Notes: generated by a model not told the origin, from the letters alone. Shown: positions 49,717 through 60,277, counted from the stretch's first letter. The stretch is 64,000 bases of DNA from Bin87 sp965208015 (GCA_965208015.1 CBDBNT010000004.1:620001-684000); one strand, 5' to 3'. Numbers and translations: made by a program.

Positions 49717-50790
49717 TTACCCCGGAATCTCTATTTTCTCCGTCACGACCCGGGTCACTCCCCACCCGGCCAGCCAGGCCGAGTGGCGGCCGTCGCCGCC
49801 GGCCACCACCACCACGATGTCGTCCGCATTCAGCGCGATGGGAACCATGGTGTTCGGATCTTCGTCGTTGACCCAATCCGGGTAGTTGCGGTTCCCCCAG
49901 TGTCCCAAGCCCGACAGGTCGGCGATGGACATCCGCGCGTTGGCGAACACGTACTCGCGGACGTCCTGCTTGGTGAACCCGTCGGCCGCAATTTCGGCGG
50001 CGTGCTCGGGGCTGATCACCAGCGTCACCTGCGCCCCGGTCCCGATCTGGTAGAAATTGGAGAACCCGGTGGCCCGGGTTGCCTGAACCAGCGTGTTGAG
50101 CACGTCCGTGCCCCGCGATACCGTGGTCTCCATGATGGGATAAAAGGCCCGAATAGCGTGGAGAGTCACCATGCTCTCTTCCGGGTCCAGTCCCAACTCA
50201 ACGTGCCTCGGCTCCCACGGGCTGCGCGCCTCGTTCTCGGCGAAGCAGAAGGAATACCGCCCCGGCATGGCCAGGGTCGCCTTGTCCATGTCCCCGATGA
50301 TGAGCCCGGCCACGTTGCGCACGAACAGGCGCAGCGCCCGTCCGATGGTCGCGTTGGACCGGTATCCGGGGCCGAATGCTCCCGAGTCGCCGTTGATGCC
50401 CAGCCGCTCCGCAATTGGGCCGTTGACGATCACCACCGGGGCGGCGCCGCCCGTGGTGGCCTGGCATCCGGCCAGGTTGAAGGGTGTTTGCAGGGCCGCT
50501 TTCACGCAGGCCACCACCACCGGAAAGTACTCAGGACGGCAGCCGGCCATCACCGCGTTGATGGCGACCTTCTCGATGGTGACTTCCGAGTTGGATGGCT
50601 GCGCGATGCCCAGCGAGAGCGAAGGATCCTCGCCCCAAGGGCCGAGCATTCGTTGGACCGCCTCCTCCGTGGCCGGAACCACGGGCATCCCGTCGGTCCA
50701 ACCCTGCTCTTCGTAATAGTCCTGGATCGCGTCGTAGGAGTCAGGCACGTCAATACGTCGCGAGTTCAGGGCGCGGCTGTTGGTGGTCAT
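49717..50790 (-). CDS. Conserved hypothetical protein, 357 aa (selenoprotein neighbour)
   Basis: I do not recognise a named domain. The protein starts with DVPDSYDAIQDYYEEQGWTDGMPVVPATEEAV, then has VAINAVMAGCRPEYFPVVVA, QATTGGAAPVVIVNGPI, NATIGRALRLFVRNVAG and SFCFAENEARSPWEP, a pattern I recall from widely distributed proteins of actinobacteria and Chloroflexota without assigned function. Cys residues at MAGCRPEY, AGCQA and SFCF may be important. It is the third gene of a probable operon with the selenoprotein (51567-52106) and EEP gene; gaps are about 33 nt. Co-function with the selenoprotein is an inference. Confidence 0.7.
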   Translation of the reverse strand: MTTNSRALNSRRIDVPDSYDAIQDYYEEQGWTDGMPVVPATEEAVQRMLGPWGEDPSLSLGIAQPSNSEVTIEKVAINAVMAGCRPEYFPVVVACVKAALQTPFNLAGCQATTGGAAPVVIVNGPIAERLGINGDSGAFGPGYRSNATIGRALRLFVRNVAGLIIGDMDKATLAMPGRYSFCFAENEARSPWEPRHVELGLDPEESMVTLHAIRAFYPIMETTVSRGTDVLNTLVQATRATGFSNFYQIGTGAQVTLVISPEHAAEIAADGFTKQDVREYVFANARMSIADLSGLGHWGNRNYPDWVNDEDPNTMVPIALNADDIVVVVAGGDGRHSAWLAGWGVTRVVTEKIEIPG

Positions 50791-50823
50791 AAGTTCACTC
50801 TTCCGGGGTGAATTTTGTTACGT

Positions 50824-51531
50824 TTAGCGGGTGGACAGGTCAGCGATCACGCCGAAATGGTCGGACAGACGCCGTTCACCGTCCCAATTGTCGATGGTGT
50901 CTACGGCTCCGACCATCAGATCGTCGCTGACCACTATGTGGTCGATGGTCCTGCGCCCGGCGAATTCTGTATCTGCCGTCGTCACGGTCATCGTTGTCGG
51001 CAGTGCCTGCTGGAGTTTCTTCCGTAACCGGAGCGGGACGTTACTTCTCCCGCCCAGACGCTGGTTGAAGTCTCCAACGAGCACTACCCCGGATGGGTGC
51101 AACGGCGCCAGCAACCTCTTGAGGCCATCCAGATACTCTTCGTGGTCCTGCCACTGTCGCTGTTTGCCCCCGAATCTGGCGGTGCGTGAACCCGCCCACG
51201 GGATGCAGATGCCCAGGACGGTCAGCAGCCCGATGGGCGTGTCGGTAGTCCCAGCCACGAAGCGGCCGGGTACCAGCGTCGCGCGCCCCAGCCCGATGGC
51301 AGGACGCCACAGGTTGCGCGACCACAGAACTACCTTGCGCCGCTTCCCCCTGACGCCCATCCCGTAGTCCGGCAGTGCGCATATGGTGTGCCCGTGTCCC
51401 AACCCGAAGTCCGCGTCGGTCTCGGTCAGGCACACGATGTCGGGATCGTGCCGCTGGATACGAGACAAAATTTCTGGGCTACGCGCCGAACCGGGCGTAG
51501 CCCATTGAACATTCCAGTTGACCACTTTCAT
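50824..51531 (-). CDS. Endonuclease/exonuclease/phosphatase (EEP) family protein
   Basis: A 235-residue EEP fold. Signature pieces are NWNVQW at the start, CLTETDADF (metal Glu), VLVGDFNQRLG (catalytic Asp-x-Asn) and LSDHFGV (catalytic His) near the C-terminus. It is therefore a Mg-dependent phosphoesterase of DNA, RNA or a small phosphate substrate. It lies between the selenoprotein and the 357-residue protein with short gaps, so it is probably in that operon. Confidence 0.88.
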   Translation of the reverse strand: MKVVNWNVQWATPGSARSPEILSRIQRHDPDIVCLTETDADFGLGHGHTICALPDYGMGVRGKRRKVVLWSRNLWRPAIGLGRATLVPGRFVAGTTDTPIGLLTVLGICIPWAGSRTARFGGKQRQWQDHEEYLDGLKRLLAPLHPSGVVLVGDFNQRLGGRSNVPLRLRKKLQQALPTTMTVTTADTEFAGRRTIDHIVVSDDLMVGAVDTIDNWDGERRLSDHFGVIADLSTR

Positions 51532-51566
51532 TGGGAAAGCGGCGCGGTATCTGATGCGACCCGCGA

Positions 51567-52106
51567 TTACTTCCCGTTGGTCAGCATCTCGGCGATCTGG
51601 CCGGCATATTCATGCGCCATCTGCCGCACTTCCGGTATCGACCGGGGAGCCAGGGGGCTGGGCAAAGCCAGGATCTGGACACCGGGCATCCCCAGCGAAG
51701 AGGCGCGCGCGTGTGCCGCCCGGGTGAAGCTCTCGGTGATGACGCTTACGGAGGGAACGCCGCGAGTTTCGGTAACTACTGTGTCGTGGAGACCCCACGC
51801 CGTGCAGCTCCCTCAATCCGCGATTCCGTGCACCACCGCATCGCATTGCTCGATCAGCTCGTCGATGGTCTCGTCGGAGCAAGGCGCGCTGAAACTGAAC
51901 TTGCGCAGGTAGACCACCTTCTCAACGGCGTATTCCTCTTCCAGGATGACCTGGAGTTCTTGCAGGAAATTATCGGAGTGGTATTTCCGGTTTTCCAGCA
52001 GACCGATGGTCTTGCCGGCCAGGCCGGGCAAGCGGCCCGCGGCATCCCGCTCCTCGGTCTTCTGCTCCGGACGCGGGTCCAGGATCTGGATGGTTGCGGT
52101 CGTCAT
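51567..52106 (-). CDS. UGSC-motif selenoprotein (in-frame UGA at codon 98)
   Basis: A 179-residue protein whose codon 98 is TGA (51815-51813), after which the same frame continues GSCTAWGLHDTVVTETRG and ends at TAA 51569-51567. The Sec position is directly followed by Gly-Ser-Cys, giving the U-G-S-C motif of a known redox-type family. The upstream part has AGKTIGLLENRKYHSDNFLQ and CDAVVHGIAD; the downstream part folds as strand SVSVITESF and ends in a helix. GGAGG is correctly placed before ATG 52106. A SECIS-like hairpin follows the TGA. A plain gene call would stop at codon 97. Enzymatic role unknown; reductase-type thiol chemistry is likely. Confidence 0.85.
51785..51815 (-). promoter_or_regulatory. 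SECIS element next to the Sec codon
   Basis: After the TGA (51815-51813), 13 nt lead to CGTGG, loop GGTCT, CCACG: a 5-bp stem whose loop starts 18 nt past the TGA. The loop sequence GGTCT and the distance agree with what I remember of the E. coli fdhF SECIS. SelB (20508-22373) would bind it to insert selenocysteine. Confidence 0.8.
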
Positions 52107-52157
52107 GCTTCCTCCGTTCATTCTTTCAGCCGTCATTCCCGGTTCATTCAACCGTCA

Positions 52158-52175
52158 TTCCCGCGAAAGCGGGAA
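52158..52175. repeat. REP-like palindrome with GAAA loop
   Basis: TTCCCGC-GAAA-GCGGGAA is a perfect 7-bp hairpin with a GNRA loop, and the neighbouring CGTCATTCCCG occurs twice within 30 nt. This class of short palindrome is a common dispersed intergenic repeat. It lies between the guaB3 stop and the selenoprotein start and could end guaB3 transcription. Confidence 0.6.
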
Positions 52176-52183
52176 GCCGGTGT

Positions 52184-53320
52184 CTATCCGAGCATCTGGT
52201 AGTGCTTGCCCTCGGTCTTGATGGCCGGGGCGATGACCATTTCAGACTTGTGAAAGTCGCGCACCGTGTACGCGCCGCACATGCCCATCGCCACCCGCAA
52301 TGCGCCGACGAGGTTCTGCGTCCCGTTGGTGACGCTGGACGGGCCGTGCATCAGTTGCTTCAGGCTTCCCTTGGTGCCGACGTTGATGCGCGTGCCCCTG
52401 GGCAGTTCAGGGTGGGCGTTGGCCATGCCCCAGTTGTAGCCCCGGCCCGGCGCTTCGGCGGCCTGGGCGAAGGGCGTGCCCAGCATGACCCCGTCGGCGC
52501 CGCTGGCCATGGCCTTGCACACGTCGCCGCCGGTGCGCAGGCCGCCGTCGGTAATGACGCTGACGTAGCGGCCGGTGCGCTGGAAATAGTCCTCGCGGGC
52601 AGCAGCGCATTCCAGGGTCGCCGTCACCTGCGGCACGCCGACCCCGGTCACCTCGCGGGTGGTGCAAGCCGCGCCGGGCCCCACCCCTACGAGCACCGCG
52701 TCGATGCCCGTCTCCATCAGCTCGCTGGCCACGTTGTAGCTGACGCAGTTGCCCACCACCACCGGGACGTTGAGCGATTCGATCAGCTCGGAAAAGATCA
52801 GACCCCGGTAACTGCGGGACATGTGGCGCGCCGTGGTCACGGTGGACTGCACGACGATGATGTCGGCACCGGCCTCCACGGCCAGCGGGCTGAACCGCTT
52901 GGTGGTCTGCGGGGTGAACGCAACCGCCGCTATCGACCCCGACTGCTTGATCTCCTGGACGCGCTCGCCGACCAGGCGCTCCTGCACCGGCTCGCTGTAC
53001 ACCTCTTGCAGGTATTCCGTGACCTCGCCCTGGTCCATGGAAATGATCTCTTCCAGCACCGAGTACGGGTCTTCGTAGCGGGTGTAGAGCCCCTCGCCGT
53101 TCAGCACGCCCAGTCCGCCCATCTCGTGCATTAGCGTCGCGAATCGTGGCGACACCGAACCGTCCATCGCTGAGGCCATCACGGGGGCTTCAAAGGAGTA
53201 CTGGCCGATGCTCATCTGGGTGGATGTCATTTCCGGGTTGATCGTGACATCGCCCGGGACGATTGCGACCTCGTCAAACCCATAGGACCGTTCCAGTTCT
53301 TTGAGCAAACGCCTGGCCAT
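52184..53320 (-). CDS. GuaB3-type IMP dehydrogenase-related protein
   Basis: A 378-residue TIM-barrel relative of IMP dehydrogenase and GMP reductase, lacking the CBS pair of standard GuaB. The reactive-Cys loop is present as GVGPGAACTTREVTGVGVPQ, together with the substrate region DGGLRTGGDVCKAMASGADGVMLGTPFA. Length and start (YGFDEVAIVPGDVT) match the GuaB3 subgroup found in actinobacteria and Chloroflexota. Its exact reaction is uncertain: some GuaB3 members have IMP dehydrogenase activity. It precedes the selenoprotein operon by about 77 nt. Confidence 0.88.
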   Translation of the reverse strand: MARRLLKELERSYGFDEVAIVPGDVTINPEMTSTQMSIGQYSFEAPVMASAMDGSVSPRFATLMHEMGGLGVLNGEGLYTRYEDPYSVLEEIISMDQGEVTEYLQEVYSEPVQERLVGERVQEIKQSGSIAAVAFTPQTTKRFSPLAVEAGADIIVVQSTVTTARHMSRSYRGLIFSELIESLNVPVVVGNCVSYNVASELMETGIDAVLVGVGPGAACTTREVTGVGVPQVTATLECAAAREDYFQRTGRYVSVITDGGLRTGGDVCKAMASGADGVMLGTPFAQAAEAPGRGYNWGMANAHPELPRGTRINVGTKGSLKQLMHGPSSVTNGTQNLVGALRVAMGMCGAYTVRDFHKSEMVIAPAIKTEGKHYQMLG

Positions 53321-53450
53321 AGTTTCACCTCAAAGTTTGCCGTGAAGAGTGCTGAAATGTAGTGAGAGAGACCTGCCGCGGTCAAATGCGATTAGGTTGC
53401 ATTGACGGAGCGGTGGTGTCATCCGCCCCGGTCTTGACCTGCTGAATTGT

Positions 53451-53490
53451 AGCATTCGGGGGCGCTCGTTTCTAAGCGCCCCCGAATGCT
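53451..53490 (-). terminator. 16-bp hairpin terminator of clpC
   Basis: AGCATTCGGGGGCGCT pairs perfectly with AGCGCCCCCGAATGCT around an 8-nt loop. It lies 21 nt after the clpC stop and stands between clpC and guaB3. There is no long T-tract, but the stem is very stable. Confidence 0.7.
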
Positions 53491-53511
53491 CGTTCGCCAC
53501 TAAATCTCGTG

Positions 53512-55986
<2,475 letters not shown>

Positions 55987-56051
55987 GAGACTCTCCTGGG
56001 TTGAGGTCGGGCCAGCGGCATCAGGCTGGCGGCGTTATTGTACCGCATTCG

Positions 56052-56101
56052 GGCAAAAATAAAAGCGGCCTCGGCACCGTTTCGTCGCGGTGGAGCCGCT
56101 T
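56052..56101 (-). terminator. Intrinsic terminator of the 5S rRNA
   Basis: On the minus strand AAGCGGC pairs with GCCGCTT and CACCG with CGGTG inside, with the T-tract TTTTATTTTT following. It lies 100 nt downstream of the mature 5S end and 66 nt before the clpC start. Confidence 0.85.
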
Positions 56102-56200
56102 CATTGGCGTATTAGCCAATGGTTTTGCGTTGCCTACAATCGCCTGCGTTTCCTTGCTGCGCCATCACGCCCGCCCTGACTGACCGGTGGGTTTTGGTAC

Positions 56201-56320
56201 TTTCCGGCGGTGACCTATTTTCCCACTCCGTCACCAGAGCAGTATCGTCGGCGCTGGGGCGTTTCACTACCGTGTTCGGGATGGGTACGGGTGGGGCCAC
56301 CCCGCTTGAACCACCAGAAA
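56201..56320 (-). rRNA. rrf: 5S ribosomal RNA
   Basis: A 120-nt RNA with standard 5S core: CCCATCCCGAACACGG, followed by AGTGAAACGCCCCAGCGCCGA. Helix I is complete, the first and last ten bases pairing (TTTCTGGTGG with CCGCCGGAAA). It has its own promoter and terminator and is not linked to 23S or 16S rRNA in this window, so it is an unlinked 5S locus. Confidence 0.93.
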
Positions 56321-56331
56321 GTAACGCCGCA

Positions 56332-56360
56332 ATTATGCCTCATATCGGATGACTTGGCAA
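56332..56360 (-). promoter_or_regulatory. Promoter of the 5S rRNA
   Basis: Minus-strand TTGCCA (56360-56355) and CATAAT (56337-56332) are 17 nt apart, and the 5S begins 12 nt beyond the -10. This shows that 5S is transcribed independently. Confidence 0.7.
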
Positions 56361-56452
56361 GGGCAGTCGCGCCAGGGATTTTCGGGTATTCCAAGGAGCC
56401 TCGAATCGCCTATGCTATACTGGCTTTCGACCCGCGGACCGCCGCGTGAGGG

Positions 56453-56528
56453 GGGCCGTTAGCTCAGCTGGCAGAGCACCGGACTTTTAATCCGGGTGTC
56501 GTGGGTTCGATCCCCACACGGCCCACCA
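56453..56528 (+). tRNA. tRNA-Lys (anticodon TTT)
   Basis: A 76-nt cloverleaf: acceptor GGGCCGT/ACGGCCC, anticodon loop CTTTTAA in CCGGA/TCCGG, T-loop TTCGATC, CCA encoded. A TATACT at 56416-56421 is the probable -10. Its 3' two-thirds is overlapped antisense by the recombinase gene. Confidence 0.96.
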
Positions 56529-58105
56529 CCGTACCCGATACTGCGAACTCCGCCGTTCAAGGCGATTTCGGCGGCGTCCGCTCCCCCTATTGGACTATCC
56601 TCCGGTGTGGGTATCGTGTAGATAATCGTCGCTCCGCCGGGCCGCACTAGCACCTCCTTGACGAAAGACCGCACGAAGGCTTTGGTCTCGGTCAGTTCGC
56701 TGGTCCTGAGGAACGCGCTCATATCCTGGGCAAAGGCGGCGATGATGTCGGCGCTGTCCAGCAGTTCCCGCCTCTGGGCCAGCACGGCCCTGGCATCCTC
56801 GGCGGCGGCTTCCAGTTGCTCCCGGCGGTGGCGGTGTTCCAGGATGCGCTCCGAGGCGTCGGCCATATCCAGGTCGGTGCTCTCCACGAAGTGCCAGATG
56901 CGGTCCAGCTTCCGCTTGACCTCTTCCAACTCGGCCTCCACCGTCTCCAGGTTCTGCCGCTGCTCTCGGGCCACGCCGTCCATCTCCTCGTCCAGCAGCT
57001 TCACCAGGTCTCGGATGTTGGACTCGGTGAGGATGTTCTCGCGGATGTTGGAGATGATGATGTCCTCGAAAGACTTGGCGTTGAGCCTGGGGGTATCACA
57101 GGACCCGCTGCCCTGCTTTAGGATGGACTGGCAGACGTAGTAGGTGTACCTGCCGCCCTTGGCCTCGGCGGCGGTGAGGGCCTTGCCGCAGGTCTCGCAC
57201 TTGGCCAACCCGCTGAGCAGGTAGGGACTGGCGGCGCGGCGGGGGTGGGTCACCGCCGGTGCGCGGGCTTCCAGCAACTTTCTGACCCGCCGGTACTCTT
57301 GCTGGGAGACGATGGCGGGGAAGGCGTTCTCCACCCGCACCGGCTCCTGTCCGTCGCGGGCCTTCTGGCCCCATAGGAGGGTTCCGGTGTAGGCTTCGTT
57401 GGCGAGGAGTTTGTGGACGGTGGTCTTGCGCCACTGCTTGCCATTGGGTGAAGGAATGCCCTCGGCGTTGAGGGTCTTGAGGATGTCCAGGGAGGTTTTG
57501 CCCTGGAGGGTGAGATCGAAGATGCGGCGGACCAGGGCGTCGTGGGGCGGGTTGAGTTCCAGCCTAGGGCGCTTCTTGGCGCCGTCCTGGACGTAGTTGC
57601 GCCGGTAGCCGTAGGGTGCGCTGGCGTTCATCCAGAATCCCCGGGAAGCGGCCTCGCGCATACCCCGCCGAACTTCCTCGGCAAGATTTTCTGAGTAAAA
57701 TTCGTCCACGGACTCGATGATGGCCTCCATGAGCTTGCCGGTGGGGGTGTCGTCGGCGTGCTCGGTGATGGATACCACGCGAATGCCCTTGCGCCGGAGC
57801 ATGGACTTGAAGGCCACGGCGTGCTCCCGCTTTCGGGTGAACCTCGAAAATTTCCAGACAAGAATTTCGCTAAAAGGTGCCTCCGGCTTGCTGGCCTCGT
57901 CCAGCATTTTCCTGAACTGGGGCCGGTCGGCGATCCTGCCGCTCTCGGCCTCGTCGACGAACTCGCGGACCACCAGGTAGCCGTTCCTGTCGGCGTAGTC
58001 GCGGAGCGCCCGGAGCTGGGCGGCCACGGAGAGGTCCACGTCCTGGCGGTCGCTGGACACCCGTGCATAGAGGGCCGCCGGGGTCAAATCGGTGTTCTTA
58101 CTCAT
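56459..58105 (-). CDS. Large serine recombinase (integrase)
   Basis: A 548-residue serine integrase that should move the element at this tRNA. The N-terminal resolvase domain has catalytic Ser17 in YARVSSDRQD and the EFVDEAESG region; a recombinase domain with a zinc ribbon (CETCG and later C-x-C near the C-terminal third) and a coiled coil (LETVEAELEEVKRKLDRIWHF) follow. The final 22 residues (GPCGDRTHDTRIKSPVLCQLS) are translated from the antisense of tRNA-Lys, stop at 56459-56461, so the coding end lies inside the attachment region. The ATG at 58105 overlaps the RHH stop by 8 nt. Confidence 0.93.
   Translation of the reverse strand: MSKNTDLTPAALYARVSSDRQDVDLSVAAQLRALRDYADRNGYLVVREFVDEAESGRIADRPQFRKMLDEASKPEAPFSEILVWKFSRFTRKREHAVAFKSMLRRKGIRVVSITEHADDTPTGKLMEAIIESVDEFYSENLAEEVRRGMREAASRGFWMNASAPYGYRRNYVQDGAKKRPRLELNPPHDALVRRIFDLTLQGKTSLDILKTLNAEGIPSPNGKQWRKTTVHKLLANEAYTGTLLWGQKARDGQEPVRVENAFPAIVSQQEYRRVRKLLEARAPAVTHPRRAASPYLLSGLAKCETCGKALTAAEAKGGRYTYYVCQSILKQGSGSCDTPRLNAKSFEDIIISNIRENILTESNIRDLVKLLDEEMDGVAREQRQNLETVEAELEEVKRKLDRIWHFVESTDLDMADASERILEHRHRREQLEAAAEDARAVLAQRRELLDSADIIAAFAQDMSAFLRTSELTETKAFVRSFVKEVLVRPGGATIIYTIPTPEDSPIGGADAAEIALNGGVRSIGYGGGPCGDRTHDTRIKSPVLCQLS
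56500..56528. other. Probable attachment site (tRNA-Lys 3' end)
   Basis: Integration appears to have happened within the T-arm and acceptor 3' end of tRNA-Lys, since the host tRNA is intact and the integrase ends here. The exact core cannot be drawn because the other att copy lies beyond the window; I found no second copy of this stretch between 56529 and 64000. Confidence 0.5.
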
Positions 58106-58328
58106 CGCTGTGTCCTCCTTGGTCATCTTCCTCTGACTGATTGGCCTGCCGGTAGCGCAGCCGTTCCAGGCGCTGCTCCCGGCGCAGTTCTCTGTCTTCC
58201 ATGTACAATCTGAGGGCTTCACGCACCAGTTCGCTCATGTCGCGGCCCTCCTCATCCTTCACCCGCTGCACCTCGGCGAACATTTCCGGCGGCAGTGAGA
58301 AGGTGATGGTCTTTGAGATTCTCGGCAT
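58098..58328 (-). CDS. Ribbon-helix-helix (CopG-like) protein
   Basis: A 76-residue protein: the beta-strand SKTITFSLP, then helix EMFAEVQRVKDEEGRDMSELVREALRLYM, which is the RHH dimer fold, then an Arg-rich tail (RREQRLERLRYRQ) and an acidic end. Such proteins regulate their own operon and may control excision. The gene overlaps the integrase by 8 nt and lies 6 nt after DUF4238. Confidence 0.85.
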   Translation of the reverse strand: MPRISKTITFSLPPEMFAEVQRVKDEEGRDMSELVREALRLYMEDRELRREQRLERLRYRQANQSEEDDQGGHSDE

Positions 58329-58334
58329 AGGTAC

Positions 58335-59288
58335 CTACCCTGCGCTCCCCTCAATCGCCCGAAGAATCTCGGCTTCCGATGATGCGTAGACGAACCTCCC
58401 CGCATTTTTGTAAACGCACACGTTGGCAAGGTCCATTTCCCTATCGCCTATCTCTCCCACTCTTGGGGCAAGACCGCTCTCCACACGAGCGTCGCCACAC
58501 AGACCCATCAGTTGCAACTCCGCTGATAACGGCATTACGAACCACATCCAATTGCGATACTGAGGCTCGGGACCCAGCAGCAGGGAATTTGAGGGTATGT
58601 CCGACGTGATGAATTTCCGTCCCGCAGGGGCTTCGTCAAATCGCCAACTTCCTTCTTCATACGATCTGTACCACCGTTCGCCTTCTTCCCCACGCAGAAA
58701 AGGGTCCATCATAAGTGCCTGATATCTCCGGTCATTGTCGAGACCGGACATCTTCCTCAACACGGAGAAAGTAGCCTGCAACTGTTCACTCGAATCCGGA
58801 AACCGCCTAAGCAAATCTGCTTGGGTTGCTTCTTGCATTTCCTGATGGGCGATCCTGGTCCTTTCTGAGGTCTCTTTCATCTGCTCGCGAAAGCCCCGGC
58901 TTCGCAATTTTGAATCTACGACAAGGCGGGCAAGCCAAGCTCTCAGGGCGGCCGACGCTTCCCGGTTGGCAATGAACTCATTCAGTTCAGCAACGTCACT
59001 CCCCCTGAGCGCGGTGAGTATTTGCGACCATTGGTCTTCTCGCTGTTGAAGAAGCGCATCGTTGGCGGAAGAATAGGCATCTCTCGACACTTCCACGTTA
59101 TCGATGGAACGCACCGCGACCGCTGCTTGAGGATCTTCCTTGTCGAAAACGTACAGTTGCTCAGGGCGGCCACCCAAACAAAATCCCCTGAGATACAGCT
59201 TTGGCACAAAGTGCTTTCTGGTCTTGTCTATCTCAAACATTGCTTTTTTATGCCTATCTGGGTATTGTGTTGTCTTACTCTCCATCAT
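58335..59288 (-). CDS. DUF4238 domain protein
   Basis: A 317-residue protein of the DUF4238 family, marked by TRKHFVPKLYLRGFC near the N-terminus and FITSDIPS in the second half, the region of a conserved Asp-Asn/Pro. Proteins with this domain are found on mobile elements and in defence islands and have no known reaction. The start is uncertain: ATG 59288 is chosen, while ATG 59240 (MFEIDKTRKHF) would also retain the domain. This gene is visibly less GC-rich than the ImmA and XRE genes next to it. Confidence 0.75.
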   Translation of the reverse strand: MMESKTTQYPDRHKKAMFEIDKTRKHFVPKLYLRGFCLGGRPEQLYVFDKEDPQAAVAVRSIDNVEVSRDAYSSANDALLQQREDQWSQILTALRGSDVAELNEFIANREASAALRAWLARLVVDSKLRSRGFREQMKETSERTRIAHQEMQEATQADLLRRFPDSSEQLQATFSVLRKMSGLDNDRRYQALMMDPFLRGEEGERWYRSYEEGSWRFDEAPAGRKFITSDIPSNSLLLGPEPQYRNWMWFVMPLSAELQLMGLCGDARVESGLAPRVGEIGDREMDLANVCVYKNAGRFVYASSEAEILRAIEGSAG

Positions 59289-59308
59289 CGGATATCCGGC
59301 CCGTCCTG

Positions 59309-60277
59309 TCAAGGCGCATAAGTCGCCTCCCTCCAGTATCCGGTGGCAAATCCCGGCTCGACCCTGGGGCTGTTGTGAGAATTGGGCAGACAACCCTGCC
59401 GGCCCAATTGCGCGGTCAACGCGCGGCGGTGTTCCCAGGGCACGGCCACCACCGCCACCTTGGCCAGCCGCCCCTTCCAGATCACGGGCGCGGCAACGGC
59501 GGCCAGGCCGTCCGTCTCCGCATATTCCGTCTCACCGCTCTGGGCGGCCAACTCCGCCAGGGAGCCGGGCGGGACGGCCCGGTCCTTGTGGGGCATCCCG
59601 CCCCGCCAACCGCCTATGAGCCGGGAACGCCGCGGCCGGAAGCCCTCAGTCCGCCTGACCACCTTGGCCCGCAGCCGGGCCAGGTCGTCCCCGGCGGGCC
59701 ACAGCGCCGGGTCGCCTTTTTCGGAATGCCCGTACAGGACCACCAGCAGGGGCGGGCGGCGCACCACCTCGGCCAGCCGCAAAGCCGCCGATGCGTAGGC
59801 GGCGCCGAACCGGTCGTGGAGGGCCACCACGTCCAAGCCGCAATCCTGGGCGTAGGGAGCGAAGACGCCCGGCTGCATCAATACCGACACCGCGAAGCGT
59901 TCTGCCCGCAGGCACACCAGGGGGTCCGGCGGGCTGCCGGAGTCCTTCACGCCCATGTGCTCCAGGATGATCTCGTAGATTTCGTGGGCCAGGGTCTGGG
60001 CCTTGGAACCCTCCCACAGGTCGTCCCGGTAGTAGATGTGGTACTCGCCCCCGGGCTGTCCGATGTGGGCGCCCTTCAGCCCGTCCATCTGCTTCCCCGC
60101 CAGCACCTCTCCCAACCCGGTCCGCCGCGCCAGGTCGGTCAGTTCGTCCAGGGTGGGAATGTCCGATACTCCGAAGCAACTCACGAAGCGGGCGCCGACG
60201 GTCTCCGGGTCCAGGCGGATGCCCTGTTCGTGGTCCTCCAGCAGGTCGCGGCAGAAGCCGCCCAGGGTCTCACTCAT
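59309..60277 (-). CDS. ImmA/IrrE-like metallopeptidase
   Basis: A 322-residue protein with the zinc motif HEIYE in TLAHEIYEIILEHMG and the downstream ERFAVSVLMQPGVF, which together mark the M78 (ImmA/IrrE) family. In ICEBs1-type systems such peptidases cleave the neighbouring repressor and so switch on an element. It overlaps the XRE gene by ATGA, in the expected repressor-protease arrangement. The C-terminal 150 residues form an added domain (RPPLLVVLYGHSEKGDP onward), not found in minimal ImmA. Confidence 0.85.
   Translation of the reverse strand: MSETLGGFCRDLLEDHEQGIRLDPETVGARFVSCFGVSDIPTLDELTDLARRTGLGEVLAGKQMDGLKGAHIGQPGGEYHIYYRDDLWEGSKAQTLAHEIYEIILEHMGVKDSGSPPDPLVCLRAERFAVSVLMQPGVFAPYAQDCGLDVVALHDRFGAAYASAALRLAEVVRRPPLLVVLYGHSEKGDPALWPAGDDLARLRAKVVRRTEGFRPRRSRLIGGWRGGMPHKDRAVPPGSLAELAAQSGETEYAETDGLAAVAAPVIWKGRLAKVAVVAVPWEHRRALTAQLGRQGCLPNSHNSPRVEPGFATGYWREATYAP

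Noticed and set aside
51813..52151. A 112-residue protein ending at TGA 51813
   Set aside because: The frame continues past the TGA as GSC with a SECIS-like hairpin, so the end is a Sec codon. The preferred start is the ATG at 52106, which follows GGAGG.
52158..52175. Hairpin as part of the SECIS or the selenoprotein leader
   Set aside because: It is over 50 nt upstream of the start codon, while bacterial SECIS must follow the UGA closely; it is a dispersed palindrome.
56459..56524. The last 22 residues of the integrase as a functional domain
   Set aside because: They are translated from antisense tRNA-Lys, a familiar artefact of genes abutting tRNA attachment sites.
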